Positions 1 through 11,989 are shown, numbered from the stretch's first letter. The stretch: 64,000 nt of DNA from Allodiplogaster sudhausi (GCA_945643635.1 CALZFC010000027.1:4220501-4284500), one strand, 5' to 3'. The notes: generated by a model from the letters alone, not told the origin. Numbers and translations are program-made.

Positions 1-540
1 GCCTCACCGTACTATCCCAGCCTACTATTTAGCCCTCTTTAACCTAGCCATCGATAATTGCGTGAGGGATAACTATTTAGTTCCACGGGCGATTGCTAAC
101 TAAATCGTTCAGCCTAATAGTGCGGCCTAGCAACACAATCTGCGCTGTGTGAATATTCTTTTATATATTATAATTGTATTCATATATATTGTTTACATCT
201 TGTGATTGTGGATGATCGAAATTTATAAAGTATATCGATGACAAATTTTTTTTGCTCTTTTGGGATACCGCCTGCGCTAAAATTACCAAATGCCCGGCTC
301 GTGGGCAAAACGGGAAATTTTTTTTCTATTTATATGTATACCTTATTTCTATTTAAAAAAAACATTGATCAACAAAGGTTGAACCGTTATCTTTTAGTCG
401 TTCTACATTTTAAAAAACAGCTAAATATCATGGGACGAGCATTTCATCCATACAATTACTTCGAAAAAAGTATTGTAATATTTTGACTCTGTACAACGGT
501 AGAATTGATAATAGTAGTTAAAGAAGTATCTTTTTTCTAG
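1..540. other. Non-coding flank or intron of the DUF288-like gene
   Basis: AT-rich sequence without a convincing exon. It ends in a good acceptor (T-run then CTAG) at 531-540 that opens the first recognisable exon of the DUF288-like gene. The open frame at 238-486 is AT-rich, has poor codon composition and resembles no protein I know. Most likely this is an intron of that gene, because the exon at 541 begins in the middle of the protein. Confidence 0.5.
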
Positions 541-2381
541 AATATCCGCCGACGAAATCGCCAGTCAACTACATCTATCTGAGCGAGGAGGAGATGAGCG
601 CGGGATTCCACGCCTACTACTGCCTCGCCAAGGTCAAGGAGCTACAGCTACAGAATGTTAAGGGTGAGGAGGGCGCATCCATCGTCAACGATGTGTGCGT
701 GTGGCGTAACAAGAAAAGGCGGTGTGGCACCTGCGACTATAAACAATTTAGGGGAACAATTTGTCCCTAGCCAATATTGTCTGCTTAGCGTGACATTTCA
801 ACCTTGATCATTGTTCCACCTAGCTTGACATATTTGTCTCGCAGGTTACTTCCTCGCTTCCGATGACACCATCTTCAACTTATGGCATCCACTTGATCTC
901 AGCATTGTACACCACGGCAACCGAGCCTTCTTGCTTAATCCATGGTATGGAAGTTTCCACTTTTTCAGTCTGATCAAAACAGTCAACCATAAAGACAAAA
1001 AGATTAATATATTTTAATAAATTTTTTCTATAGTTTCTGCGTTTGTATTTGTTTTCTCTACTTTAACAAAATGATTTCAAATTTAAGGTCTATTGCTCAT
1101 TGTATGTGTATTATGGTAGTATCTTGGAAGCCTCGTGCTCGCTTGTTTGCAAATTAGATTAACTCATCCGTAACACGCCGTCGACTTGTTGTGCAGGTGG
1201 AGCTATCCGGTTGGGCTTGAGGCCGCGAAGAAGACGCTCGAGTTGATTGAGGGCAAGTACGCAGGAGATCATGAGATTCAGACGGCGTGGCGGCAATACG
1301 TTGCTGTGTCTCTGCTGTCTCTCTCTAACTCTCATCCTATGCCGTTGAATATCCTCTCATTCACATAACACTTTCTCTCTCCTCTTTCTCTCTTTTCGTC
1401 TCGCTCTCATTCTCTCTTTCTCTCTCCAGCTAGCGACCTTGGACTACCACGATCTGGCTGGTCGTCGTATTCGGAACGCGTCAAAGGAACTCCTCACTGG
1501 AGATGGCTGGACGGCATCCGACTGGCATTACCTGCCTGCCACGAATCTCACCTACTTTGCCGCTCTCTCAAATGTTCGCCAAAATCATATTTATGCACAT
1601 ATTTATGTATCTATTTCTTTTTGTATGTACCTATTTATAAAAGAGAAAAATTGCACCGCTAAATAAAATAATAATACAAATACATCATTCGCAACGGAAA
1701 TTTTATATTGTGTTTCTAACATGTCCAACTAATGTTCAGACCTTGAGAACGCCTTTTAGGTTTTCTACGAAGCAAACTTCTTCCATGAGCTTGTCTTCCA
1801 AAAGTTTCTGTACACATTGCCGCACGAATCGTCAGTGGATTGCTGCCTTATTCTTAAAAAAAAGAGTACAGAAACCCTTGGAACTCACCTCACATCTTAA
1901 ATTTTCCAATTTCTATCTCTCACCCTCTCACTCTTTCTGCCATTTAATTTCCTACTTACATTCGTCTCACTAATTGTATGTCTTCGAACTATTACTCGAT
2001 CTTTCATCGTAACTCGTATATACGCACTTCTCTCTCTTACACACAGTTTTTCTCTTTCTATCTCCCTCTCGCTCTGGCGCTCTCTCATTCTTCTTTCTCT
2101 CCCTATTTCTCTCGCTTTCTTTCTGATTTCCTCTCGCATTTCTCCCTCTTAAAATTCTCCTCTCTCTCACATAACTCCTGGATTTATCTCACTCCTCTCT
2201 CTCTCTCTGTCTCTCTCAGTCTCTCTCTCTCTCCTTCTTCCCTTTTCCTTTCAGACACCGCACCACTGTGCTCTACCTCTGGGCTGACCGAGACCAGTGG
2301 GCGGATCTATACAACGCTTCCCTCATCGCAATGCACCCCGTGAAGAATCATTTGAATTCGGCTTGTTTAGATGGTGTATAG
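541..2381 (+). CDS. DUF288 / STELLO-like glycosyltransferase-family protein, C-terminal part
   Basis: Six exons join in frame: 541-663, 845-944, 1197-1299, 1430-1573, 1760-1830 and 2255-2381, with stop TAG at 2379-2381. Readable segments include NYIYLSEEEMSAGFHAYYC, then GYFLASDDTIFNLWHPLDLS, then NPWWSYPVGLEAAKKTLELI across a splice, and a final YLWADRDQWADLYNAS. The pattern of an aspartate pair, a tryptophan-rich strand and a W-W-S-x-P-V-G-L-E motif fits the nematode DUF288 (STELLO-like) family, whose plant members are Golgi proteins affecting cellulose synthase. Worm functions are not established. The N-terminal half lies outside the window. The last two introns hold CT-rich repeats. An AATAAATAAA signal lies at about 2613-2625. 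The family call rests on recalled motifs. Confidence 0.6.
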
Positions 2382-3872
2382 ATTCATGAAATTTTTTTAT
2401 CTTTAGATTGGGCAGGAAACCTTGCGTTTCATAATGTGCGGTTTTGCGATAATGTGTGACTACTTTTGCATTTTAAAATCATAAATGCATGTACATTTCA
2501 TAATAGATTCAAGACTGTAAATAAATGTTACCATGTTTGCTTAAAAGAAAACAAGATAATGAATACCTAAATTTAGACTTACCTGAGTCAAAGAAGATTC
2601 ATGATGAAAATTTGTAATAAATAAAGTGAATACATTTAAAAGGAAAAAGTATGTCAGTAAATTTAAGAAAAAAGAGAAGAAAAAAATCACGTTATAACAA
2701 AATCGACATCACAAACCAACTTGAAGAGGACCTTTTATCTATTCTTTGGTTATGGCCCTAAAGAGGGTCGCTGAGTTCTGGGTTTTTATTACTAGTGGTT
2801 AGAAAGAAAAAGTCATATTTAAAAAAAAAATGTTAAAAAGACGCATCTAATCTGGATTCGCTGGACATTTGGTCGAGGTGCAAAGTTGTCGATGGAGATG
2901 CTGCATGGTGCAGATTCCTGGCCACGAGATGGAGAGCGAGAGAAAGAGAAGGAGAAAGAGCTGAGAAGAGAATGCACTTTATAAGCAGACCTGGTCTAGT
3001 CGGATCAATCCTGATTGTCTTCTCAGCTCGCGTAGGCATACATCAAAAGACTGAAAGAGGTCTTTCAAAGAGTCAAAGAGGGAAAAGCAGGAATGAATTA
3101 TAGAGGACCTCGAATGAGAATAAGTTCCACCCCATCCACTAACCCATAACAAGCCAGTGCGTCCACTTTTGAAGTTGTATGATGCTTTAGTCATGCTTCC
3201 GTCGTCATAGAGGAAATAGCGATATGAGAGCACGCCGAGCTCTCAAACTTTAATCTTCGTTCATCGATTTATCCAAGAAACTTGACAATATCTGCAACAA
3301 ATGCTTCTCTCTCGAATTAAAACTTCAATGAACAAAAATCTGCCAGCCTCAATTGAAAACTTTACTCCAAATGCTCGTCCAGAATGCTCGTAACAGAGCA
3401 AGAAGCGAAGCAAGCGAACCTGAAAATACTTTTTTTTTTAAAATAAACGACAATGACTTGCTCATCATTGACAAGAACAATCACCAAACAGCAATACAGA
3501 AAAGATGTGTCCTGGATACCCCCGTGCCGTTGCTCAAACATACAGTAACCTGATGGGATAGAGCGCGCCGAAGGTCATCTTGACAAGTGACGCGTTTCCG
3601 CGACCGCAAAGGGGCGGAGCCTAGCAGGTGCGATTCTGACTAACTGCGCAGCCATTTTTCATGGCCGCGCATGAAATGCCGTGGGAAGTCTGCTCGCTTT
3701 TCTCTTCTTCATAGAATTGGTCAGTTATTTATTTACACGTTGGAAGGCATCTTACGTTTCGATTCAGTTTACCTTAGGTAGCAAACCCAGCTTTTGTGAC
3801 AAGAATTCATACCGCATTCTTTAATTCCGTAGTCTAAGTTGCTTAACCTTAGATGGTGCCTTGAATATTTAG
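2382..3872. other. Intergenic region, no supported gene
   Basis: The 3' flank of the DUF288-like gene with overlapping AATAAA signals near 2613-2625, then AT-rich sequence and a GA-rich patch near 2930-2960. The minus-strand frames at 2833-3233 contain CT-repeat-encoded Ser/Leu runs and no motif. The GC-rich stretch at about 3560-3700 stands out in base composition and could be a promoter or 5' end of a gene, but no start could be defined. Confidence 0.4.
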
Positions 3873-4036
3873 TCTTGGAAAGATTATCAAGTCACACTGA
3901 GCGAATATAATTGCTGCTTACTAACGGATGAGCTAGAAAGCGACACTTCTGTGTTGATTGAGGGGTGGCTGCGCCACAAGTACGATCGGAGGAGACTAGA
4001 GGAACAGCTTCACGTACGGCGTGGTGGCGACAGAAA
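3873..4036 (+). CDS. Exon-like segment of an unrecognised gene
   Basis: After an acceptor (ATTTAG at 3867-3872) one frame reads through about 54 codons with balanced composition, including LSEYNCCLLTDELESDTSV and then GWLRHKYDRRRLEEQL. Acidic, hydrophobic and basic residues are spaced like a folded or helical protein rather than repeat translation. I do not recognise the family. The donor is uncertain because several GT sites lie at 4013-4031. It may belong with the candidate exons at 5.05-5.47 kb and 7.05-7.15 kb, but the joins could not be proven. Confidence 0.35.
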
Positions 4037-4129
4037 GTTGTTCTTTTCTAATACTATTTCACCTTCTAAAACTCTCACTTCCATTTATTTCCTACCAAAC
4101 TTCCTCATCTTCAAGTTTCTCCCAATCTA

Positions 4130-5168
4130 ACAAGTTCTGTAAACGTTCGTTTTATTTTAGTTTTGGTGGTGATTTGTAATACCTAACTGTTAACTTTTTT
4201 TCCGAAAAACTCTAGCAGCATGTTGCAGAGAACAGAAACATCGTCCTTGGTTTTTTTTACAATGTACGCAAAAGGAGGGCTTAAGAGCCTTTCCATCAAT
4301 ATTGTTTTAAACAATTATTTCTCGAGTATATCTACAATACAATTCAACACCACAACTATTCAAGTGAGTGTACAATAAAAATACATAATAAAACACTTGT
4401 TTCTAAGAGATCGGCTCTGTTATAGATATCTTTGGCTTAATCCTTTCACATCTCATAATGTTTCTGTCACATCTCAAACGATGTAGCTAAATAGATAAAT
4501 GAATTAAAAGCTAGAAGAATATACAAATATGAGCTCTTGCCTTCTCAGTAAGCATTAACAGAGAGTGCAGAAAATGAGGACGAAAAAGAGGCATAAAGCA
4601 AAGTGATGAAGAAGAGAGCGTCTGATCTAAATGGAAGGTGTTAATTAAAGGATGAATATAAAATTTCAGTTTTATTTAAAATTAAAAGAAATGAAATCGA
4701 AATAGGAGTAAGAGCCACAACATGCCTGCTTTATTGGACGCCAGGCGAACCCCCACTGACTTCTCATGGGTCTGTCGGTGCGGAGACAACGGAACGGCAA
4801 ATGACAATTGAAGGTTTTTAACGAACAAGAATGGATGGCACTGAATGGAATTGTGCTGCGATCGTGAGACGCAGAGATGACTATCGAATAAATTAGAAGA
4901 GATCGAGAGAGAAAGAGATGAGATGAAGAGAGAGAGAGAGAGACCCTCTCTTCCGCTATTTCCGTGACCTACGCCTGAGGCAGCAGCAAAAACCAAATGT
5001 TCAGAATGGATTTAGTCTTATCGACACAAACCCTGTGCAAGCGCTACGGGCGGCAAAAAACTTGTTCAAATGTTCATTGAGCTCTTCCGTTATGTCTGCC
5101 TTGAGCAATCGGTAGATCGCATCGACATCATCGCATGTAACGCGCCAAAGACCATTGGAGTGAGAGAA

Positions 5169-5170
<2 letters not shown>
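4130..5170. repeat. Left arm of a large diverged inverted repeat
   Basis: Pieces of this stretch reappear in reverse complement at 14,560-15,990. Matching blocks include the segment around 4150-4180 (against about 15,945-15,965), 4540-4640 (against 15,440-15,590), 4740-4900 (against 14,885-15,060) and 5040-5090 (against 14,640-14,690). Block order is kept but spacing differs by insertions and GA/CT repeat growth, so this is an old inverted duplication. About 9.4 kb, including the EGL-9 gene, lies between the arms. Confidence 0.75.
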
Positions 5171-5207
<37 letters not shown>

Positions 5208-5466
5208 GAGGATGCAAGGGAAAGAGTAAGAGCGAGAGAGAGAGAGAGAGAACGAAACGATTCAATTTTTTCCCCTTTTTCAATAACAATTTTTTGTTAA
5301 AAAAAGTTAGAAAAAAAATCTCATTGTCAGTTTTTTTGCAGGTAAACTCTCTACCGGAAAACTCCACCGTTCCCTGTGTCTTCCTCAGCGAGGCGGGAGG
5401 CATTCTCCACTACATGTCCTTCGCGGACTTCTCGAATATCCGCGCAGCCTGCGGCCTCGTCCTCCA
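5047..5466 (+). CDS. Two candidate exons of an unrecognised gene
   Basis: Segment one (about 5055-5159) reads KKLVQMFIELFRYVCLEQ then DRIDIIACNAPKTIG before a possible donor. Segment two (5342-5466), after a strong TTTTTTTGCAG acceptor, reads VNSLPENSTVPCVFLSEAG then GILHYMSFADFSNIRAACG. The intron between them carries GA repeats. The reverse-complement copy at about 14.6 kb keeps a similar reading (KLVEQFVELLRWV), which suggests past selection for protein. I do not recognise the domain; phase across the intron and the next exon are not settled. Confidence 0.4.
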
Positions 5467-6585
5467 GTTAGTGCAGAGCCTCCCTTCCCATTGTTTTCCT
5501 CCTGTCCATTTTCTTCCTTACAATTAGCTTCTATTTAGTAGTAGATATAGCTATTTAAATATTATTGATTGTTTTCTTCAAAGCTAAATAGCATTTATTT
5601 GCATAATAGAATATCTTGTTATCGGCATAACTCATCAGCATTGGTTGTTGTTTTCTCTTCATTACGCTCGTTTGCGCCAGCGTTTTTTTTAAATTGTCTT
5701 CCGTTCTCTGTTGTGTTGTTTGTTCTCTGTTCATTGTTTCCCGTGGCTTTGTCTTCTTGGCTCTTGCCCTTTTTCGTTTTTGAAGTGTTTTTGTTTGTTA
5801 GAAATAAACTAGGGTTTCCCTCCCCCACCATGAAGTAGGACACCCATTTTTGCTGTGGCACACAACTCATGGCGTGTGTGCTGGAATCTGAAATAGCTCG
5901 CCGGATACGAAGAAGGTGAATCCTGCAAAATTAATAACATTTCGATAAAGTTTATTTTTTAATCGTTTCAGAAATGTATGCACACAGTTCTCGCATGAAA
6001 TGGAGCGAGAAAAGGAGAGAGAGAGAGAGCAAGAGAGAGATATTGAAGGAAAGAAGAAGTGAATGAAAAGAGAGAGAGAGATGGTGAAAAGAGAGAAGAG
6101 GGAAGGGAAGGTGATAGAGAAGATAAATTTTATGAATAAGTGAATAAGATTGAGAGAATGCTAAACAATAGTTAACAGGGATACATCGAGATAAACTATT
6201 CAAAAGCCAAGCAAAAAAAGTCAAAACTAATTTTTCAAATCATACATATTAATTTTTTCTTCTTCAAATCTTCCACATGCTTTGACAATGACTGTTCGGC
6301 CGGCTTCTATGAGAGATCCGTTGTCTGATTCGTTCTTGGCCGTTGAGAGAAGCGCCAGCCAGGCAAGAATTATTCACTTTTAGCGCGAGCGATTCGCTGG
6401 AATTGCGCCTGACGTGCAATTCCAGCGAGACTTTCGGGAACAATCGGGCTCAGGGCTTTGAACATTTCTGAAAAACGAATGTACACGGAAGCAAGAGGAG
6501 ATTCTAATCGAGGACGAACGAGAATGTGAGCTTCTTTCGTCTTCGATTAGAATCGCAAGGGAGAGGGATGAAATAGAGAGAGAAT

Positions 6586-6618
<33 letters not shown>

Positions 6619-6674
6619 AGGAGAGAGAGAGGAAGAGATGATAGAGAGGGAGGGGGGGGGGAGAGAGAGAGAGC

Positions 6675-6715
<41 letters not shown>

Positions 6716-7045
6716 GGAGAACAGGAGGACGCATGCAAAATTGGAAAGAACTGAACAAGTTCAGCTTCCGGCCCTCATCCTTTCCAGCGATCCCCATTTT
6801 CTAGTAATTTTGGCATTAGTAAAAATTATTGCCACACGAAGCAGATTAAATGCTCATGGCCTGTCTTTCGCTCTTACATATAAAGGAGATTGTGATATTG
6901 AAAGACTTTAGTTCATTACATTTGAACTCGTAGCAAGATAGAGAGAGAGAGAGAGAGAGAGAGGGAATCAGATCGAAAGAGGACGCGAGAGAGATAAAGA
7001 GAGAGAGAAAGAGAGTGAAAGAGTGAGAAAAGAGGCAAATTTAAG
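5467..7045. other. Spacer dominated by GA microsatellites, no supported gene
   Basis: No credible exon was found. The region holds AT-rich sequence with dense GA repeats at 6010-6110, 6549-6718 and 6941-7030. Open frames on the minus strand here are Ser/Leu runs produced by translating CT repeats. It could be a long intron of the unrecognised gene whose candidate exons lie on both sides. Confidence 0.45.
6549..6718. repeat. GA-rich microsatellite cluster
   Basis: Long (GA)n tracts with GGGAGG interruptions and a run of G near 6650-6660. It is the densest of many GA/CT tracts in the window; others lie at about 5171-5202, 8390-8480, 10,219-10,260, 13,575-13,612, 14,765-14,860 (CT), 25,920-25,980, 27,160-27,310 (CT), 32,390-32,505 (CT) and 32,786-32,826. 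Most sit inside introns or spacers, and none encodes a supported product. Confidence 0.9.
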
Positions 7046-7152
7046 TGCAATCTCAAGGCCGCTAACCCAATGCTCTTCAACCTTGCGAACCTGGATAACA
7101 ACTCGTTAATGCAACTTGCACAGTTCGTCAACGTTCCCCACGATAACTGGAG
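7046..7152 (+). CDS. Candidate exon, unrecognised product
   Basis: Between a TTTAAG acceptor and a GTAGTA donor, 35 codons read without a stop. The segment contains NPMLFNLANLDNNSLMQLA and then QFVNVPHDNWR. Composition is that of a normal soluble protein with an amphipathic pattern. It may be an upstream exon of EGL-9 or the last visible exon of the unrecognised gene to the left; phase alone does not decide. I do not recognise the sequence. Confidence 0.35.
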
Positions 7153-7550
7153 GTAGTAGTATATCTTCAACCTTATATTTTAATTATTATATTATTAATG
7201 AAATTCCTCTTCAAGTATGTACATATACCTTTTACTTTTTACAATTAATTGTTTAATAATTCTTTTTGAAGTTCTTTTTCTGCTTCCAAATTTTAAGCTC
7301 GCCATTGAATTCATATGTATCACTTTAGTGCCGCTGCTAATAAGCATAGTGCCGAATTCTCCGTAGCCTGAGTTGCCGTCCCTGACCGGACTTCCCAGCA
7401 TACAGTCACAGATTGCTGCGTATCATGCTGCTTGCAGTAAGAATATATTTTTTTAATTATTTATTAAAAAAATATATTTCTTTATCATTTCATGGTATTC
7501 AAATGCTAAATGGGCAAAAAAATTAGCTTAAAATTTTGCTATTTTTCAGC

Positions 7551-7760
7551 AGCGAGTTGCGCAACGACTGCGGCTGCCACAAGCCACGCCTGCCCGTCCG
7601 TTGCCAACCCCTCTTCAACCCTTTCCGCGTCCACGCTCGGCCTCTTCCCCACCCCCGCTTCTACGCTTGTCGTCTATGCCGTTCCGCAGCCGATCCAGCA
7701 ACACCATCCGGCACCATTTGCGGCCACCCGACTACCAGGCGCTGCGGATGCGGCGGTCAG
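7551..7760 (+). CDS. Possible low-complexity N-terminal exon of EGL-9
   Basis: After a TTTTTCAG acceptor, GC-rich sequence reads in one frame as an Ala/Pro/Ser/Thr-rich stretch (for example PIQQHHPAPFAATRLPGAAD). Nematode EGL-9 carries such a disordered linker between its N-terminal MYND finger and the catalytic domain, so the position fits. A second frame here is also open and gives Cys-containing sequence, so the frame is not certain. The exon runs into CT repeats at about 7790. No intact MYND finger was found upstream. Confidence 0.35.
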
Positions 7761-8301
7761 TGGAAAGCAGCTTTCTTCTATCTCTCTGGCTCTCTCTCTC
7801 TCTCTCTCTCTCTGTTTCTCGGTCTCTCGCTATCTGTCTCTCTGTCTCTCGCTCGCACTCCCTATCTCTCTCTCTCTCTCTGTCTCTATCTCTAGCTCTA
7901 TCTATTAATTATATTAATATTGTCTTTTCAATGAAAAGAAACAGAAGTGACGTCTTGAAGTTTACTAATTAAAAGTAACAAGACCTTTGCTATAGGTAAT
8001 CAAGTCGCATTCGATGTGTCACAGCACGTCGAGCCACGCCCGGACACCGCCACTACCAAGGGCAGCAGCAGCCGTCAGGAAACATTCCGAGTCGCCCATT
8101 GTTAACAGGATGGTCAGTAAGGGATGAGGGAAGATAAAAGGATCTAGTCATTGTCCTGCTTTCGTGCTCATCAGATTTTAGGGACATTTTGATTTGAGGA
8201 AGGAATATTAATTGGATTTTTCCATAGATATATTTTTTAAATATACATATAACGCGTTTCATAAAAATGCCATCATTCTAAAGGATACAACATTTGATGA
8301 G

Positions 8302-10219
8302 TCAAGGCCATCGACGTCGTCGGCAGCATCCAATGTAGGATCGACGAGGAAACGTGGGACGCCTACTCCGGAAGAGCTGAGAGAGACCTAGAGAGAGAGT
8401 GAAAGTGAGAGAGAGAGTGAAAGAGAGAGAGAGAGTGAAAGAGAGACAGAGAAAGTGAAAGAGAGAGAGAGAGAGAGTGAAAGTATCTCATCATCAGCCA
8501 TCACCACCGCAGCAGCAGCAGCTACTTCGTGGCACAAGTATCTCGCACCCATGAATGAAGAGGACGACGATGAACTTCAGGTTTCTTCTCTTTCCAGTCA
8601 GGACCGCAAAGTGCGGGAGTTGGTACTGCAGACTTGTTGGCAAAGAAGAATTTTTGGCTATATGTTGCAAAAAATTGGTGAGTAGAAATTGAAATAATAA
8701 TAAAAAGAATTGACGAGGTTTAAATTTTTATTTATAACTTAAGTGCCTTGATTTGTGATTAATATTGATATGTTTGATTTATTAAAACCTCTTGATTTTG
8801 ATATATTTAATAATGTTAAATGCTCAAAATTTTGGTATATTATATGAAAGTCTTCTTCAAACGGGACCTTCCTTCCTTTTCCGGTGGTGAAGGAGATGGT
8901 GACACGGAAGTACAAGGATCACTCGAAGAACATCGTCTATGACGTGAGTTTGTTGAAGGTGGCCCTCTTTGGGGGAGACAAGCAAAGGTGGCCCTCTTTG
9001 GAGGATAGAAGCAGAGGTGGCCCTCTTTGGAGTATAGAAGCAGAGATGGCCCTCTTTGGAGGATAGAAGCAGAGGTGGCCCTCTTTGGATTATAGAAGCA
9101 GAGGTGGCCCTCTTTGGAGTATAGAAGCAGAGATGGCCCTCTTTGGAGGATAGAAGCAGAGGTGGCCCTCTTATGCAATACCGTAATCCAATTGTTCTTC
9201 TATTTCCAGGTCACCCTCCACGATCATCAGAGAAATCACGTGAATCATGGACACATGATCAACTTTCACCAGGCTCTACTCTTGAGAATCCGGGTGAGGA
9301 TATTGATTTGTTTAAAAGAAATGCTGACCAAATTTTGATTGACCAATTCTCATTTTTCCTATTCTTAATTAGTTATTTATATTTAACTGTACGCTTTTTC
9401 AGTACATTGCCGAACACGTGATCCACTCATTGAACGAGTTCGGCTGGGCTGCTGTGGACAATTTCTTCGGCGAGCAGAGATGTCGAACTGTTGCCAAGTA
9501 AGAGGATGGAGAGAGAGAGAGGGGGAGAGGGAGAGGGAGAGATTGCAAAGGCGTGTCGAAGGTAGGGGAAAAAAGGAGATAATGAAAAGAAGAGAGAAAT
9601 CCCAAGGTCCATGATAGGAGGCTTTTTTTTTTTACAATTTGTGTATTATTTCATTCAAATAAAAGTACATACTTTGCTGACTGATAAGTACCTTGTTCAG
9701 GGAGATGGAGAAGCTATACAAGTCGGGCTACTTCACAGAAGGACAGGTCATGGAGGGGAAGGCGACGCGAGGGCAGCGACCACAAGTCAGCGACATCCGA
9801 TCAGACCATGTCAGTTTCAGTTTGAGTAAGGAAAAAGAAGCGATGGGTGATTCCCCTTTTAAACGGACATTTTCATGTCAGTGTCCAGATGTTGTATTGA
9901 GATGATCATTATTACAATTATTTTTTGTTATATTTTTCTTTTTATTATTATTTATTTTATAAGTATTATTAATATTTTTGTTATTTAATCTTTAAAGTTG
10001 AGAGTTCTTGCCGTGCTAATTTGTTAAAAGTGATAGCTTAATAAAATGTATATCTTATTGAACTATAAATCCATGCTTGTAGATCTACTGGTACAACGGC
10101 AGCAAGGACGGGCCGGACGAGACGATCGCGATTCGACTGCTCGTCTCACTCGTAGACTCGGTCATCGTGCACTTCAATGGACGCATTGGAGAACACAAGA
10201 TTGGAGGGAGATCCAGGTT

Positions 10220-10266
<47 letters not shown>

Positions 10267-11805
10267 CAGAGAGGGAGACAGAGAGGTTGAGAGAGGGATT
10301 GGGGAGAGAAGGAGAGTACATTGAGAGAGAGACAGAGGGAATGAGAGACAGTGAAAGAGAAAAGAATAAAGAAAGGGAGTTTTATCTCTTCCACCCCCAG
10401 GCAATGCTCTCCATCTACCCGCCCGCGGCTCTTGTTACATCCGCCACGTGGACAACCCGGCCAAGGATGGACGACTCATCACTGCCGTCTACTACGGCAA
10501 TGAGAACTGGAACATTAATGAAGTTTGGAGCCGTTATTCATGGGCCGTGATTTAGGAGATTTATATTTAGATATGTATTTTTATGGACCGTGAGTTTTGA
10601 GTTTTACATTTCGATATTTTAATTCATATTAATCGGCTCGATGTATTTTTATTGTAACAGTACTTCTAAATGAAATCTAAAGAATTACAATGGCAATTAA
10701 GTTCTTGACTTTTTTATTTAATAAAACAATTTAACTTTGCAATATTATCCAGCACGGCGGCGCCCTCCGCCTGTACCCGGACACTTCGCAAGTGCCCATG
10801 GACATTGAGCCCAAGGCAGATCGTCTCATCTTCTTCTGGTCCGACCGGCGGATCCCGCACGAAGTCATGCCTGTCTTCAGGCATCGGTTGGTCTTGGCGG
10901 GAAGAACAGGGATACTGTACGGAAGAATGGCATATTATAACGATTCATCTGTGTTCGATGACCTATAGTCCTTTGTGCAAAATACAGCAGCCATAATTTT
11001 TGGATGAGGCTATCCTACGATTTATGATAAATTTTGAGATTTAAAATTAAATTATAAATGTTTTGAAATCAATTTGAAATAATGTATACCTTGTTTAGAT
11101 TCGCCATTACAATCTGGTACATGGACCGAGAAGAGAGAAAGGATTTGCTGAGGAAGCAGGGAGATCTGCCTAGCAGTGGCAAGGCAGCGGGAGTCGCTGT
11201 GAAGAAGATTAAGGTGAGGAGAGAGCGAGATAGAGATAGAGAAGAGAGTGAGGGAAATAGAGTGAAAAAGAGAGAAGGAGTGGAAACAAGAGGAAGGGAG
11301 AGTGAGAAAGAGGATGACAAATGGAGTGAAAAAGAAGGCAGGAAGAAGAAAGAGTGTAAAAGAGAGATGTAGAGAAAATGCAATAATTATAAAAATTTGG
11401 ATAAAAATATCCAAGAAAATCGCTTTTAAATATTTCAATGTCTGGTTAAGTTTGCGCGTTTGGTAGATAAAGGCGGACTTTGAGATGAATCACGATTTAG
11501 ATTCATTTCTCACTTGAAAAAAAATGATATCTTCTGAAGGAGCAAGAATCTTGCATAACATAACTTCATTGTACATTACTACTTCTCCTTTAAAAACTTA
11601 ATACTAAAACCATATTTTTAATAAAGCAATAAATATTGTTCAGCAAGAGCCCGAGGACGAAGAGGCGGTGGCGGTTGAAGAGGCCATCAAAGGATTCGTG
11701 GACGATTCGGAGGTCGCTGCTGCATTCGCAGCGGCAGATGTCCTCGGAGCGTCGTCAGAGACGGGCTGTGCTCCTTTCTCCGGCCCGGTTCCGGTCCACT
11801 CGTAG
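8302..11805 (+). CDS. egl-9: EGL-9 / PHD-type HIF prolyl hydroxylase (2-oxoglutarate oxygenase)
   Basis: Oxygen-sensing Fe(II)/2-oxoglutarate dioxygenase that hydroxylates HIF-1 prolines for VHL-dependent degradation. Secure exons: 8851-8943, 9210-9293, 9403-9497, 9701-9809, 10,083-10,216, 10,401-10,522, 10,753-10,886, 11,099-11,213 and 11,644-11,805 (stop TAG 11,803). Motifs in order: YIAEHVIHSLNEFGWAAVDN; SDHIYWYNG; YIRHVDNP (iron-binding His and Asp); FFWSDRRIPHEVMPVF (second iron-binding His); HRFAITIWYMD (2-oxoglutarate-binding Arg). All catalytic residues are present. Upstream exon-like pieces at 8302-8390 (STRKRGTPTPEEL) and about 8480-8675 suit the linker region but their joins are unproven. 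Exons 10,083-10,216 and 10,401-10,522 total 256 nt where 258 are needed, so two bases seem to be missing. The C-terminal tail is acidic and Ala-rich. Confidence 0.9.
8957..9172. repeat. 29-bp minisatellite in an EGL-9 intron
   Basis: Eight copies of a 29-bp unit with core GGTGGCCCTCTTTGGAGGAT. The GGCCC landmark falls at 8961, 8990, 9019, 9048, 9077, 9106, 9135 and 9164, an exact 29-bp period. It lies wholly between exons 8851-8943 and 9210-9293. Because 29 is not a multiple of three, the open frames across it are not protein-coding. Confidence 0.95.
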
Positions 11806-11983
11806 TGGTCGGCGACAAGGTGTGTTGTGCGCATAGCTTAAAAGCCGACCGCCCCGACCAATGATAAGTCATCCTCCAGGTGGAAAAAAGCATAAATCGA
11901 GCGGAATCAAGATGTAATTGAATATATTAGTTGTTTAAAACATGAATTGATTTCGCAATGATTGCAAATAGTGATTAATGACG

Positions 11984-11989
11984 AATAAA
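11984..11989 (+). promoter_or_regulatory. Polyadenylation signal AATAAA after EGL-9
   Basis: AATAAA lies about 180 bp beyond the EGL-9 stop in unit A. The corresponding signal in unit B lies at 12,950-12,955. Retention in both copies means either terminal exon could in principle end a transcript. Confidence 0.5.

Noticed and set aside
2833..3233. Minus-strand frames between the DUF288-like gene and 3.9 kb
   Set aside because: No recognisable motif, no coherent splice sites, and repeat-driven composition.
6504..6797. Ser/Leu-rich minus-strand open frames
   Set aside because: They translate a (CT)n microsatellite. The same holds for frames at 7,780-7,970, 10,085-10,404, 13,519-13,839, 27,139-27,360 and 32,384-32,836.
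8840..9178. Minus-strand 112-codon frame with repeated HLCFY units
   Set aside because: It is the translation of the 29-bp intronic minisatellite, opposite to and inside the EGL-9 gene.
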